From Odoribacteraceae bacterium (GTDB lineage: Bacteria > Bacteroidota > Bacteroidia > Bacteroidales > Marinifilaceae): a DNA stretch of 36,083 bases. Position 1 is the first letter of the stretch. Each line of letters starts with the position of its first letter. Under the pieces are notes generated by a model that searched no databases, was not told the DNA's origin, and was given only the letters and a program-made list of their open reading frames with translations. Of this stretch, positions 1 through 7,053 are shown piece by piece. The stretch is taken from positions 1 through 36,083 of the forward strand of contig JAISNC010000064.1 in assembly GCA_031276355.1 (NCBI GenBank), given 5' to 3'. The translations under genes were made by a program, and so were the position numbers.

Positions 1-48
1 GGCCGCGAGGGCCGCCAGCGCGAGCGAACAAATTCGTGACGTGTTCAT
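1..48 (-). CDS. N-terminus of an exported protein, cut by the window edge
   Basis: On the minus strand an ATG at 48-46 opens a frame that stays open to the window edge. Its 16 visible residues are MNTSRICSLALAALAA: a polar start with one arginine followed by an alanine/leucine-rich stretch, as in the start of a signal peptide. A TAnnTTTG-type element (TACTTTTG) lies upstream on the same strand at 157-150. The product is probably exported or a lipoprotein, but the mature protein is outside the window and no function can be given. With only 16 codons visible, the call rests on the signal-peptide character and the upstream promoter-like motif. Confidence 0.55.
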   Translation of the reverse strand, partial: MNTSRICSLALAALAA

Positions 49-149
49 GCTGTTCTTATGTTTATAGTTTATCATTTTCTTTCGTCTCGTTTATCATTCC
101 CCGGGGGGTGTCGCCCGCCAGCGAATCATCGATCCGTAATTTTATGGTA

Positions 150-157
150 CAAAAGTA
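150..157 (-). promoter_or_regulatory. Candidate -7 element for the leftward gene at 1-48
   Basis: Read on the minus strand the bases are TACTTTTG, a full match to the Bacteroidota -7 consensus TAnnTTTG. A CAAAA run at 180-184 (TTTTG on the minus strand) could be the -33 element, but the gap of 22 is slightly long. It would give a leader of about 100 bases before the ATG at 48. Confidence 0.4.
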
Positions 158-295
158 CGAAAAGTAATAATACAAGATACAAAATCAGGCATTTTTTTTC
201 GCCCGTCCCGCTTTTACCGGGTACGCGGCTGTTTATCATGACTATAAATGGAAATTCGGGAGCGAGAAGAGACGGGGAACGGCGAGAACGACGCG

Positions 296-330
296 GGGGC
301 GAAAGATTTTTCGCCCCTACACCTGAACGT
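296..330. repeat. GGGGCGAA palindromic repeat, copy 1
   Basis: A perfect 9-base stem, GGGGCGAAA at 296-304 and TTTCGCCCC at 309-317, encloses a 4-base loop. It is followed by CTACACCTGAACGT-like sequence. The same stem and flank, in inverse orientation, occur at 35173-35206, so this is a dispersed repeat and not a gene-specific signal. At both loci it lies near the GGGTGTGTCAAAAG module. Confidence 0.7.
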
Positions 331-342
331 CATCGCGCATAA

Positions 343-385
343 AAAAAAGAGGGTGTGTCAAAAGTCGGAACACACCCTCTTTTTT
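343..385. terminator. Terminator-like hairpin built from the GTGTGTCAAAAG repeat
   Basis: A stem of about 16 pairs runs from 343-358 (A run then GAGGGTGTGT) to 370-385 (ACACACCCTC then a T run), with an 11-base loop. A and T tracts on the two sides would make it work as an intrinsic terminator on either strand. Both neighbouring genes point away from it, so it ends no visible gene. Its left arm plus loop is the same GGGTGTGTCAAAAGTCGG sequence that forms the outer arm of the repeat at 17070-17243, so it may be a shortened copy of that element. Confidence 0.5.
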
Positions 386-488
386 ATAGTCCAAAGGTCG
401 AACTTTCTCAAGCTCGCCCTTTTTTAAGAAAAAGAGGTTGAGCATTTGAAGTTGTGTCGCATCGTGGGGAAAATCCGGTTTTATCCCG

Positions 489-496
489 TACCTTTG
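489..496 (+). promoter_or_regulatory. Candidate -7 element (TACCTTTG) before the TPR-like gene
   Basis: TACCTTTG matches TAnnTTTG exactly and lies 24 bases before the ATG at 521, giving a short leader. No good -33 TTTG lies about 20 bases upstream, so the call rests on the -7 match and its position. Confidence 0.5.
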
Positions 497-520
497 TCAA
501 AATGATTCGGGGAGAGAAAT

Positions 521-820
521 ATGATAGATAATAAAAAAGAGTATGTAGAACAGCTCCGCTACTTGGTCAAGGAGGGACGAGTGACGGAGGCGGTCGCGTT
601 GTTGCAACGCGACCTTGAACAAGCGACCGGCGAGGAGGAGCGGGCGGAGATCTGGTTTGAGCTGGGGGTTATATATAATGGTGTGGCTGATTTCCCGCGT
701 GCCTTAAACTGTTTTAACGCGGTGTTGCGCGTGAATCGTGACCACCTCCAGGCGCGCGCTTACGTCGAGATGATCAACGGGATCTTGAACTATTACTCCA
801 GGGAGTTGTTGAACCCTTGA
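521..820 (+). CDS. Small TPR-like protein
   Basis: A 99-residue, probably cytoplasmic protein without signal peptide or membrane segment. Residues about 8-40 and 42-80 read as helix-turn-helix pairs of tetratricopeptide type: the segment IWFELGVIYNGVADFPRALN has the W-LG-Y-G-F-A spacing of a TPR unit, followed by NCFNAVLRVNRDHLQARAYV. TPR units mediate protein contacts, so an adaptor role is likely, but no partner is visible. The ATG is supported by the TACCTTTG element 24 bases upstream. In my recollection small TPR proteins near xer/hpf/tuf occur elsewhere in Bacteroidales, but I cannot check this. The fold assignment is fairly secure; the function is unknown. Confidence 0.75.
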   Translation: MIDNKKEYVEQLRYLVKEGRVTEAVALLQRDLEQATGEEERAEIWFELGVIYNGVADFPRALNCFNAVLRVNRDHLQARAYVEMINGILNYYSRELLNP

Positions 821-868
821 CGGAACGGGGCAGAAGTCGATAAATATTTCAGGATAATCGCACAACCG

Positions 869-900
869 TTTGATTGTCTCGGAAAGAAGTACTACCTTTG
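869..900 (+). promoter_or_regulatory. Promoter upstream of rpsU
   Basis: TTTG at 869-872 and TACCTTTG at 893-900 are separated by 20 bases, the classic Bacteroidota -33/-7 layout. Transcription would start near 907, leaving a leader of about 150 bases before the rpsU ATG at 1060. The next genes, xerC and hpf, follow in the same direction and may be co-transcribed. Confidence 0.7.
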
Positions 901-1059
901 CACCGTTAAAATAGATGACAAACCTTTTTCTATTGAGAGGGGGTGATTGATTGTTATTAGAAGAGATTGAATGACATAGTTTTAGCGAAGAGTGACAATA
1001 CAACGTTATTGTCACGTGTTTGTATTTACTGTAGTTTATAAATTCAAAAATAGAGAAAC

Positions 1060-1251
1060 ATGATTATAGTACCATTGAAGGAGGGAGAAAACATCGAGAG
1101 GGCTTTGAAAAAGTTCAAACGGAAGTTCGAGAAAACGGGCGTGATTAAGGAGCTAAGAGACCGTCAGGCCTACACGAAACCTTCCGTGCGAAATAGAATG
1201 GCCCGTATGAAAGCCATCTACCGCCAGTCGTTGCAGCAGGCGGAGGAGTAA
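1060..1251 (+). CDS. rpsU: 30S ribosomal protein S21
   Basis: A 63-residue basic protein with the S21 signature: MIIVPLKEGENIERALKKFK near the start, then KTGVIKELRDRQAYTKPSVR and a basic tail. S21 joins the small subunit late, next to the 3' end of 16S rRNA and the anti-Shine-Dalgarno region, and affects initiation. The length is normal for Bacteroidota. The start is supported by the match of the first residues to the family. It has its own TTTG-N20-TACCTTTG promoter at 869-900, and xerC starts 67 bases downstream on the same strand. Confidence 0.96.
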   Translation: MIIVPLKEGENIERALKKFKRKFEKTGVIKELRDRQAYTKPSVRNRMARMKAIYRQSLQQAEE

Positions 1252-1318
1252 GCGGGGTGGCGGCAATGTCGTTTTTTTGAAAAGAAAAACGTAACTTGGT
1301 GTCCTGACAAGAAATCAC

Positions 1319-2230
1319 ATGCGCGTTCAGCAGTTTATCGATCATTTGAGCAACGTAAAACGTTATTCTCCTCATACGCTCGCGGCGTACAAGCGGGATC
1401 TGCTCCAGTTCTTGAGATTCTGCGAGATGAAAGAGGGGGAGAGCGATTTTTCGAAGATAACGCCCAAGGTCGTGCGGAGGTGGCTGATGGCCGAGATGAA
1501 TGGAGGGTTGCGGGTGGATCTCCCGGGCAAACGCTTGTGCGCCGCTTCCGGAAGGAGAAAATTAAGTAGCGTAAGGGCATTTTTCCGCTTTTTGGTCAAG
1601 GAGGGAGCGCTGGAAGTAAGCCCCGTCGCCACTGTCAACGGTCCCAAGGCGGCTCGAAAATTGCCCCTCTTCCTGGAAGAGGAAAAGATGGATGAATTGC
1701 TGGACGAACGCCTGGCTGGGAGTGTAAACTTCTCCGATCTACGGGATCGATTGATCGTGTTGGTGCTGTACGATACGGGGATACGACGTTCTGAAATTAT
1801 TGCTTTGCGAGTGGACGACGTGGATTTTGCCCGGCGGGTCATTCGGGTGTATGGCAAGGGGGGGAAGCAGCGCGAGGTGCCCATGATCGCTGAGTTGGTG
1901 GCGGCTATCGCGTGCTACTTGGAGATGCGAAAAGAGGTGGTCGAGCCTGAACACGGGTGGCTTTTTGTGACAAACGCGGGGAACCCGGTTGGTACGAGTT
2001 TTGTTTATCGTGTAACGAAAAAGTACTTGAGTGAGGTGACCACCCTATCGAGGCGCGGGCCGCACGTGTTGCGCCACACTTGCGCCACGCATCTGTTGCA
2101 TCGCGATGCTTCGCTCCAGGGGATTAAGGAGTTGTTGGGACACTCGAGCTTGGCGGCCACGCAGGTTTACACGCATAACTCGATAGAGCATATTTTGAAG
2201 ATTTTTAAACAAGCTCATCCGCGAGCGTAA
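1319..2230 (+). CDS. xerC: Tyrosine recombinase of the XerC/XerD type
   Basis: A 303-residue site-specific recombinase. Xer proteins resolve chromosome dimers at dif during division. Residues about 1-105 form the SAM-like core-binding domain (FIDHLSNVKRYSPHTLAAYK) and about 115-300 the catalytic domain. All six expected active-site residues are visible: R156 in TGIRRSEI, K180 in GKGGK, H249 and R252 in PHVLRH, H275 in LGHSS, and the nucleophile Y284 in TQVYTH. Length is typical for XerC/D. Its place between rpsU and hpf suggests the housekeeping enzyme and not a mobile-element integrase, and no attachment site or element is seen beside it. XerC versus XerD cannot be settled from one gene. Confidence 0.9.
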   Translation: MRVQQFIDHLSNVKRYSPHTLAAYKRDLLQFLRFCEMKEGESDFSKITPKVVRRWLMAEMNGGLRVDLPGKRLCAASGRRKLSSVRAFFRFLVKEGALEVSPVATVNGPKAARKLPLFLEEEKMDELLDERLAGSVNFSDLRDRLIVLVLYDTGIRRSEIIALRVDDVDFARRVIRVYGKGGKQREVPMIAELVAAIACYLEMRKEVVEPEHGWLFVTNAGNPVGTSFVYRVTKKYLSEVTTLSRRGPHVLRHTCATHLLHRDASLQGIKELLGHSSLAATQVYTHNSIEHILKIFKQAHPRA

Positions 2231-2236
2231 AATTAT

Positions 2237-2242
2237 AGGAGG
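2237..2242 (+). promoter_or_regulatory. Strong Shine-Dalgarno sequence before hpf
   Basis: AGGAGG ends 7 bases before the hpf ATG at 2250, an ideal Shine-Dalgarno site and spacing. Most genes here, such as tuf and rplL, show only A-rich sequence before their starts, as is usual in Bacteroidota, so this site stands out. It lies in the 19-base gap after xerC and supports ATG 2250. Confidence 0.7.
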
Positions 2243-2249
2243 AAACGGT

Positions 2250-2546
2250 ATGGAAATACGAATTAATGCTGTAGGTTTTTCGACGAGTTCGACCTTAGAA
2301 GAGTTTATTACTAAGAAATTCTCGAAGCTGGAGAAATATCACGATGGTATTTTGAGGATCGTGGTCAACTTGAAATTAGAGAAGGATGACAGGTTAGAAA
2401 ATAAGGTGACCGAGGTGCAAGTAGAGATCAAGGGGCAGGATGTTTTTGCTAAGAAAAACGCCCGCACCTTCGAGGAGACCGTGGATGAGTTGTATGACGT
2501 GTTAAAGCGTCAACTTCAAAAAGTGAAAGAAAAGAGAGAAAGTTGA
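2250..2546 (+). CDS. hpf: Ribosome hibernation promoting factor, short form (HPF/RaiA family)
   Basis: A 98-residue protein matching the short HPF/YfiA family: a beta1-alpha1 start (MEIRINAVGFSTSSTLEEFI), a central strand with conserved lysines (KFSKLEKYHDGILRIVVNLK), then EVQVEIKGQDVFAKKNARTF and a final helix with charged tail. Family members bind the decoding region of the 30S subunit and inactivate ribosomes in stationary phase. The long-form C-terminal dimerisation domain is absent, so if it makes 100S particles it would need the short-form mechanism. It lies 19 bases after xerC and has a strong Shine-Dalgarno site. A separate promoter for tuf follows, so rpsU-xerC-hpf is probably its own unit. 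Confidence 0.93.
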   Translation: MEIRINAVGFSTSSTLEEFITKKFSKLEKYHDGILRIVVNLKLEKDDRLENKVTEVQVEIKGQDVFAKKNARTFEETVDELYDVLKRQLQKVKEKRES

Positions 2547-2566
2547 TGAAAAATGGTCTCATTGTC

Positions 2567-2597
2567 TTGTGAGATACATTTTTAATTTGTACATTTG
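2567..2597 (+). promoter_or_regulatory. Promoter for the tuf-secE-nusG-ribosomal protein block
   Basis: TTG at 2567-2569 (within CTTGT) and TACATTTG at 2590-2597 are 20 bases apart, a close match to the Bacteroidota consensus. The start would be near 2604, giving a leader of about 110 bases before tuf. Confidence 0.7.
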
Positions 2598-2713
2598 CAG
2601 GCCGAAAATGTTGCGATTTTTATAGATTGGAATATAAGAGGTTGTAACATAGCGGATTGTGGGCCGTGTACAGGAGTTTTAGATAAAATGTTGAATATAA
2701 AATTAGAAAAATT

Positions 2714-3901
2714 ATGGCAAAAGAACATTTCGAAAGATCGAAGCCGCACGTAAATATTGGGACGATTGGACATGTCGACCACGGTAAGACCACGTTGACT
2801 GCTGCGATTACGATGGTATTGGCAAGGCAGGGCTTGTCTGAGATTCGCACGTTTGACTCTATTGATAACGCGCCGGAGGAGAAGGAGAGGGGGATCACGA
2901 TCAATACGGCCCACGTGGAGTACCAGACGGCTAACCGTCACTATGCCCACGTGGATTGTCCCGGTCACGCCGACTATGTGAAGAACATGGTGACGGGTGC
3001 CGCCCAGATGGACGGGGCTATTTTGGTTTGTGCCGCGACCGACGGCCCGATGCCCCAGACGCGGGAGCACATCTTGTTGGCTCGCCAGGTGAACGTGCCG
3101 AGGATGGTCGTGTTTTTGAACAAGGTGGACATGGTAGATGACCCGGAGATGTTGGAGTTGGTCGAGATGGAGGTGCGCGAGTTGCTATCGTTCTACGGCT
3201 TTGACGGGGAGAAGAGCCCGATCATTTTGGGATCCGCCCTGGGCGCGTTGAACGGCGAGGCCAAGTGGGAAGCGAAGGTGATCGAGTTGATGGATGCCGT
3301 GGATACTTGGATCGAGCTTCCGCCGCGTGACATCGACAAGCCCTTCTTGATGCCGGTAGAGGATGTCTTCTCCATCACGGGCCGTGGTACGGTTGCCACC
3401 GGTCGTATCGAGACGGGGGTTATTCACACGGGCGATGAGATCGAGATTATTGGCTTGGGGGCTGAGGGTAAGAAGACCGTCTGCACCGGGGTCGAGATGT
3501 TCCGTAAAATCTTGGATGACGGTCAAGCAGGTGATAATGTAGGGCTGTTGCTGCGCGGTATCGACAAGGACGAAATCAAGCGCGGCATGGTGTTGGCGAA
3601 GCCGAAATCGATCACCCCGCATACCAAGTTCAAGGCAGAGGTCTATATTTTGAAGAAAGAGGAGGGGGGCCGTCATACCCCGTTCCACAACAAATACAGG
3701 CCGCAGTTCTATATCCGCACGCTGGACGTTACCGGTGAGATCTCTCTTCCGGAGGGCCGCGAGATGGTGATGCCCGGAGATAACTTGACCATCACGGTTG
3801 ACTTGATCACCCCGGTAGCTTGCAACATCGGTCTCCGTTTCGCTATTCGCGAGGGAGGGAGAACCGTGGGCGCCGGCCAGATCACCGAAATCTTGGCTTA
3901 A
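2714..3901 (+). CDS. tuf: Elongation factor Tu
   Basis: A 395-residue GTPase that carries aminoacyl-tRNA to the ribosomal A site. G motifs are intact: GHVDHGKT at 19-26 (P-loop), RGITI at about 58-62 (switch I), DCPGH at 81-85 and NKVDM at 136-140. Domains 2 and 3 follow, ending in [10 protein letters not shown]. Length is normal for the family. A promoter at 2567-2597 and a leader of about 110 bases precede it. tRNA-Trp and secE follow, a common bacterial arrangement. The start context is A-rich with no Shine-Dalgarno site. No second tuf copy lies in the window. Confidence 0.98.
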   Translation: MAKEHFERSKPHVNIGTIGHVDHGKTTLTAAITMVLARQGLSEIRTFDSIDNAPEEKERGITINTAHVEYQTANRHYAHVDCPGHADYVKNMVTGAAQMDGAILVCAATDGPMPQTREHILLARQVNVPRMVVFLNKVDMVDDPEMLELVEMEVRELLSFYGFDGEKSPIILGSALGALNGEAKWEAKVIELMDAVDTWIELPPRDIDKPFLMPVEDVFSITGRGTVATGRIETGVIHTGDEIEIIGLGAEGKKTVCTGVEMFRKILDDGQAGDNVGLLLRGIDKDEIKRGMVLAKPKSITPHTKFKAEVYILKKEEGGRHTPFHNKYRPQFYIRTLDVTGEISLPEGREMVMPGDNLTITVDLITPVACNIGLRFAIREGGRTVGAGQITEILA

Positions 3902-3933
3902 AAGATAAAGATAGTTTAATCATCTCGGTTGAT

Positions 3934-3948
3934 GCCGATGGTATCGGC
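3934..3948. other. Short hairpin between tuf and tRNA-Trp
   Basis: GCCGAT at 3934-3939 pairs with ATCGGC at 3943-3948 around a 3-base loop. There is no T tract, so it is more likely a processing or structural element ahead of the tRNA than a terminator. Confidence 0.35.
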
Positions 3949-3956
3949 CGGGTGTT

Positions 3957-4029
3957 ACGGGAGTGGCTCAGTTGGTAGAGCATCGGTCTCCAAAACCGAG
4001 GGTCGGGAGTTCGAACCTCTCCTCCCGTG
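3957..4029 (+). tRNA. tRNA-Trp (anticodon CCA)
   Basis: The acceptor stem ACGGGAG (3957-3963) pairs with CTCCCGT (4022-4028), with discriminator G at 4029. The D arm contains GGCTCAGTTGGTAGAGC, the anticodon stem TCGGT/ACCGA encloses loop CTCCAAA with anticodon CCA at 3990-3992, and the T arm reads GGGAG-TTCGAAC-CTCTC. CCA is not encoded at the 3' end. It lies between tuf and secE and is probably cut out of the operon transcript. Confidence 0.96.
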
Positions 4030-4047
4030 CAATTAAAAATAGATAAA

Positions 4048-4239
4048 ATGAGGATTAAGAGCTATTTTTCGGACGTGTATAACGAGCTGGTACATAAGGT
4101 ATCCTGGCCAACGTGGTCTGAACTCCAGGGCAGTGCTACGATCGTGATGATCGCTTCCGTCATCATATCGGTATGTATTTTTGCCATGGACTTCTCTTTC
4201 AGGCACATCATGCAGGGTATCTATTCGTTTGGTTTCTGA
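4048..4239 (+). CDS. secE: Preprotein translocase subunit SecE
   Basis: A 63-residue single-span SecE, the small clamp subunit of SecYEG in the inner membrane. The amphipathic N-terminal part YNELVHKVSWPTWSELQGSA carries the conserved K-V-x-W-P motif, followed by one transmembrane helix (TIVMIASVIISVCIFAMDFS). I chose ATG 4048: a longer frame from GTG 4027 would begin inside the tRNA-Trp gene, and the shorter protein matches the usual Bacteroidota length. nusG follows 21 bases downstream, the classical secE-nusG pair. Confidence 0.94.
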   Translation: MRIKSYFSDVYNELVHKVSWPTWSELQGSATIVMIASVIISVCIFAMDFSFRHIMQGIYSFGF

Positions 4240-4260
4240 TAATCTTTGATAATCAAATTC

Positions 4261-4809
4261 ATGGCTGAGATAAAAAAAAGGTGGTATGTGCTTCGGACGA
4301 TCGGTGGCAAAGAGAAGAAGGTGAAGGAGTACATAGAAAGTGAGATAGCCAGTTTGGGGTTACAAGATTATATTTCGCAAGTTCTTGTACCTGCCGAGAA
4401 GGTATATCAAGTGCGTAACGGGAAGAAGTTTAGCAGCGAGCGGAACTTGTATCCGGGTTACGTGTTGATAGAGGCATCCCTCGTTGGAGAGATCCCCCAC
4501 ATGCTTCGTGATATCACGAACGTGATTGGCTTCCTGGGAGAGACGAAGGGAGGGGATCCTGTACCGATGCGTCAAGCGGAGGTAAACCGGATTCTGGGTA
4601 CGGTAGATGAATTGGCGGAACAGCCGGAGGAGATCAATATCCCTTATTTTGTGGGCGAATCGGTCAAGGTGACCGATGGGCCGTTTAATGGTTTTACCGG
4701 TATGATCGAGGAGGTAAATTCCGACAAGAAGAGATTGAAGGTAATCGTCAAGATCTTCGGACGGAAAACGCCTCTTGAATTGAGTTTCATGCAGGTAGAA
4801 AAAGAGTAA
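4261..4809 (+). CDS. nusG: Transcription termination/antitermination factor NusG
   Basis: A 182-residue protein with an N-terminal NGN domain (KKRWYVLRTIGGKEKKVKEY, then YPGYVLIEA) that contacts RNA polymerase, and a C-terminal KOW domain (VGESVKVTDGPFNGFTGMIE) that binds Rho or S10. NusG affects pausing and termination and couples transcription to translation. ATG 4261 is preferred over an in-frame upstream start because MAEIKKRW aligns with the usual family start. It is followed after 20 bases by rplK, as in most bacteria. Confidence 0.96.
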   Translation: MAEIKKRWYVLRTIGGKEKKVKEYIESEIASLGLQDYISQVLVPAEKVYQVRNGKKFSSERNLYPGYVLIEASLVGEIPHMLRDITNVIGFLGETKGGDPVPMRQAEVNRILGTVDELAEQPEEINIPYFVGESVKVTDGPFNGFTGMIEEVNSDKKRLKVIVKIFGRKTPLELSFMQVEKE

Positions 4810-4829
4810 TAATTTTTGATACATGAATC

Positions 4830-5267
4830 ATGGCAAAACAAGTTGAAGTAATTATCAAGCTACAAATCAAAGCCGGAGCTGCTAATCCTTCGCCGCCTGT
4901 AGGCCCCGCATTAGGTTCTAAGGGAGTTAATATCATGGACTTCTGCAAGCAATTCAATGCGCGGACACAGGATCAAGCTGGGAAAATCATCCCGGTGATC
5001 ATCCAGGTGTACGGGGATAAGTCGTTTGACTTTATCACGAAGCAGCCTCCTGTCGCGATTCAGTTGTTGGAAGCAACAAAATTAAAATCAGGCTCCGCTG
5101 AGCCGAACCGGAAGAAGGTGGCTGCCGTCACCTGGAATCAGGTGAAGGAGATCGCCGAGAACAAGTTGAAGGATTTAAACGCTTTCAATGTTGAAAAGGC
5201 GATGAGCATGGTAGCTGGGACAGCCAGAAGTATGGGAATCACCGTGGACGGTGAGAGACCTTTTTAA
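4830..5267 (+). CDS. rplK: 50S ribosomal protein L11
   Basis: A 145-residue protein of the GTPase-associated centre of the large subunit. The N-terminal domain begins [20 protein letters not shown] followed by [19 protein letters not shown]; its proline residues are typical of the thiopeptide-binding surface. The C-terminal domain, which binds 23S rRNA, ends in the conserved [11 protein letters not shown]. The length is normal. It lies 20 bases after nusG and 24 bases before rplA, within the ribosomal protein block. Confidence 0.97.
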   Translation: MAKQVEVIIKLQIKAGAANPSPPVGPALGSKGVNIMDFCKQFNARTQDQAGKIIPVIIQVYGDKSFDFITKQPPVAIQLLEATKLKSGSAEPNRKKVAAVTWNQVKEIAENKLKDLNAFNVEKAMSMVAGTARSMGITVDGERPF

Positions 5268-5291
5268 TGAATTTGTAATACTTCAAACGTA

Positions 5292-5987
5292 ATGAGTAGA
5301 CTGACAAAAAATAAGAAGTTAGCTTTAGCGAAGATCGAAGGTGGAAGAGTATACTCTATCGACGAGGCGACACAGCTCGTGAAGGAGATCACTTTCACGA
5401 AGTTTGATGCGTCAGTAGACCTGGACGTTCGATTGGGCGTGGACCCGCGGAAAGCCAATCAGATGGTGCGCGGCGTTGTGGCGTTACCTCACGGTACCGG
5501 CAAAGAGGTGAAGGTGTTGGCCCTGGTCTCTCCCGACAAGGAGGAGGAGGCGAAATCCGCCGGCGCGGATTTCGTGGGATTGGATGACTACGTCGAGAAG
5601 ATCAAAGGCGGGTGGACCGACGTCGATGTCATTATCACGATGCCTTCCGTGATGGGAAAAATCGGGGCGCTCGGTAAGATCTTGGGCCCGCGTGGCTTGA
5701 TGCCCAACCCGAAGAGCGGCACGGTAACGATGGAGATCGGCAAGGCCATAACAGAGGTGAAGCAAGGGAAAATCGACTTCAAGGTGGATAAGTTTGGTAT
5801 CGTTCATGCTTCTATAGGCAAAGTCTCGTTCGCTCCCGAGAAGATCAAGGAGAACGTGCGCGAGTTCATCAACGTGATCCATAAACTGAAACCTTCATCG
5901 GCCAAGGGAACCTACGTGAAGAGCGTCTATCTGTCAAGTACGATGAGTCCAGGTATCCAGCTGGATACAAAATCATTACTGGACTAA
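5292..5987 (+). CDS. rplA: 50S ribosomal protein L1
   Basis: A 231-residue L1, the mobile stalk protein near the E site that helps release deacylated tRNA. Conserved segments include [20 protein letters not shown], the [15 protein letters not shown] motif and a C-terminal [17 protein letters not shown]. In many bacteria L1 also represses its own operon by binding the mRNA; a matching site before rplK was not recognised here. rplK ends 24 bases upstream and rplJ begins 29 bases downstream. Confidence 0.97.
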   Translation: MSRLTKNKKLALAKIEGGRVYSIDEATQLVKEITFTKFDASVDLDVRLGVDPRKANQMVRGVVALPHGTGKEVKVLALVSPDKEEEAKSAGADFVGLDDYVEKIKGGWTDVDVIITMPSVMGKIGALGKILGPRGLMPNPKSGTVTMEIGKAITEVKQGKIDFKVDKFGIVHASIGKVSFAPEKIKENVREFINVIHKLKPSSAKGTYVKSVYLSSTMSPGIQLDTKSLLD

Positions 5988-6016
5988 TTTCTAATCTTTA
6001 TTAAAGACTCGGTAAT

Positions 6017-6532
6017 ATGAACAAAGAAGAGAAAAAGAAGATCATTGATAACTTGACGGAACTGGTGAACAAATACAAGCATCTGTATGTGAGTGATATC
6101 GCTGGATTAAACGCGGCTACCACGCAGAAGTTACGCCGGGCTTGTTTCGCCGCGGACATCAAGTTGATCCAAGTGAAAAATACGCTGCTGAAAAAGGCGC
6201 TTGAGAACGCGAATAACAACTACGAGGAGATTTTTGTAGCCTTGAAAGGTTCAAGCGCGATCATGTTATGCGACACGAGCAATGCCCCGGCAAAATTGAT
6301 CAAGGAGTTCCGCAAGACCTGCGAAAAACCTGGTTTCAAAGCGGCCATTGTAGAAGAGTGCGCGTACGTGGGCGAGTCCCAGTTAGAATCGTTGATCAAC
6401 ATCAAGTCGAAAGAGGAGTTGATCGGAGATATCGTGCTGATGCTTCAATCGCCGATACGCGACGTGATTTCCGCGTTGCAGTACGGGCAAAACACGATTG
6501 CAGGAGTCGTGAAAACACTATCCGAAAAATAA
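6017..6532 (+). CDS. rplJ: 50S ribosomal protein L10
   Basis: A 171-residue L10, which anchors L7/L12 dimers to the large-subunit stalk base. The N-terminal rRNA-binding part is seen in LNAATTQKLRRACFAADIKL followed by VKNTLLKKALENA, typical for the family. The C-terminal helix that carries L12 dimers ends at KTLSEK. The gap to rplL is 41 bases. An L10-L12 autoregulatory leader is known in other bacteria; the 29-base space before this gene is too short for one, so any such control would need to act elsewhere. Confidence 0.96.
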   Translation: MNKEEKKKIIDNLTELVNKYKHLYVSDIAGLNAATTQKLRRACFAADIKLIQVKNTLLKKALENANNNYEEIFVALKGSSAIMLCDTSNAPAKLIKEFRKTCEKPGFKAAIVEECAYVGESQLESLINIKSKEELIGDIVLMLQSPIRDVISALQYGQNTIAGVVKTLSEK

Positions 6533-6573
6533 GCAAATAGATAAGTTATTAAACAATTTAAAAATTAAATAAG

Positions 6574-6948
6574 ATGGCAGATTTAAAAAAATTGGCAGAA
6601 GAGTTAGTGAACCTTACCGTGAAAGAGGTAAAAGAGTTGGCTGACATATTGAAAGACGAGTATGGAATTGAGCCGGCTGCCGCCGCTGTAGCCGTGGCCG
6701 CTCCTGTTGCAGCTGAAGCTGCCGTGGCCGCCGAGCAAACGGAGTTTGACGTGTTCCTGAAATCAGCAGGTGCTGCCAAGTTAGGCGTGGTGAAGTTGGT
6801 GAAAGAGTTAACGGGCCTGGGCCTGAAAGAGGCGAAAGAGCTTGTTGATAAAGCGCCCACCGTGATCAAGGAGAAAACCTCCAAAGAGGAGGCTAACAGC
6901 CTGAAAGCTCAACTGGAAGAAGCTGGAGCCGAGGTTGAACTTAAGTAA
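6574..6948 (+). CDS. rplL: 50S ribosomal protein L7/L12
   Basis: A 124-residue stalk protein that recruits translational GTPases. It has the three expected parts: an N-terminal dimerisation domain ([20 protein letters not shown]), an alanine/valine-rich flexible hinge (about residues 35-55), and a C-terminal GTPase-contact domain with [20 protein letters not shown]. Length is normal. A hairpin at 6973-6998 lies between this gene and rpoB and could lower polymerase expression relative to the stalk protein, which is needed in several copies per ribosome. Confidence 0.97.
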   Translation: MADLKKLAEELVNLTVKEVKELADILKDEYGIEPAAAAVAVAAPVAAEAAVAAEQTEFDVFLKSAGAAKLGVVKLVKELTGLGLKEAKELVDKAPTVIKEKTSKEEANSLKAQLEEAGAEVELK

Positions 6949-6972
6949 AAAGCAAGCCGTCGAGGTTCTATA

Positions 6973-7005
6973 GGTTAAGAGTCTCCGGACTCTTAACCAT
7001 TTTGT
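6973..7005 (+). terminator. Hairpin between rplL and rpoB, possible attenuator
   Basis: GGTTAAGAGTC at 6973-6983 pairs perfectly with GACTCTTAACC at 6988-6998 around a 4-base loop, followed by the short tract ATTTTGT. The tract is poorer than in a full terminator, so partial termination or RNA processing is likely. Partial termination at this position is established in E. coli. Confidence 0.65.
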
Positions 7006-7053
7006 CGTTATGGTTTTAGGTTCAACGGGGTTTTACAGGTCAAAAAAAATAAG

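Larger units (their letters stand above)
49..520. other. Gene-free stretch with repeat modules
   Basis: No convincing gene is seen. An open frame at 58-342 (+) has no recognisable domain and runs through a palindromic repeat. The stretch holds the candidate minus-strand promoter at 150-157, a GGGGCGAA-type hairpin at 296-317, a long T-flanked hairpin at 343-385 and a promoter-like TACCTTTG at 489-496. Confidence 0.6.

Noticed and set aside
58-342. 94-codon plus-strand frame at the left end
   Set aside because: No family features, overlaps the promoter of the leftward gene and a dispersed repeat.
1319-2230. Tyrosine recombinase as the integrase of a mobile element
   Set aside because: It sits in a housekeeping order with rpsU and hpf, and no attachment site, cargo or mobility gene is beside it.
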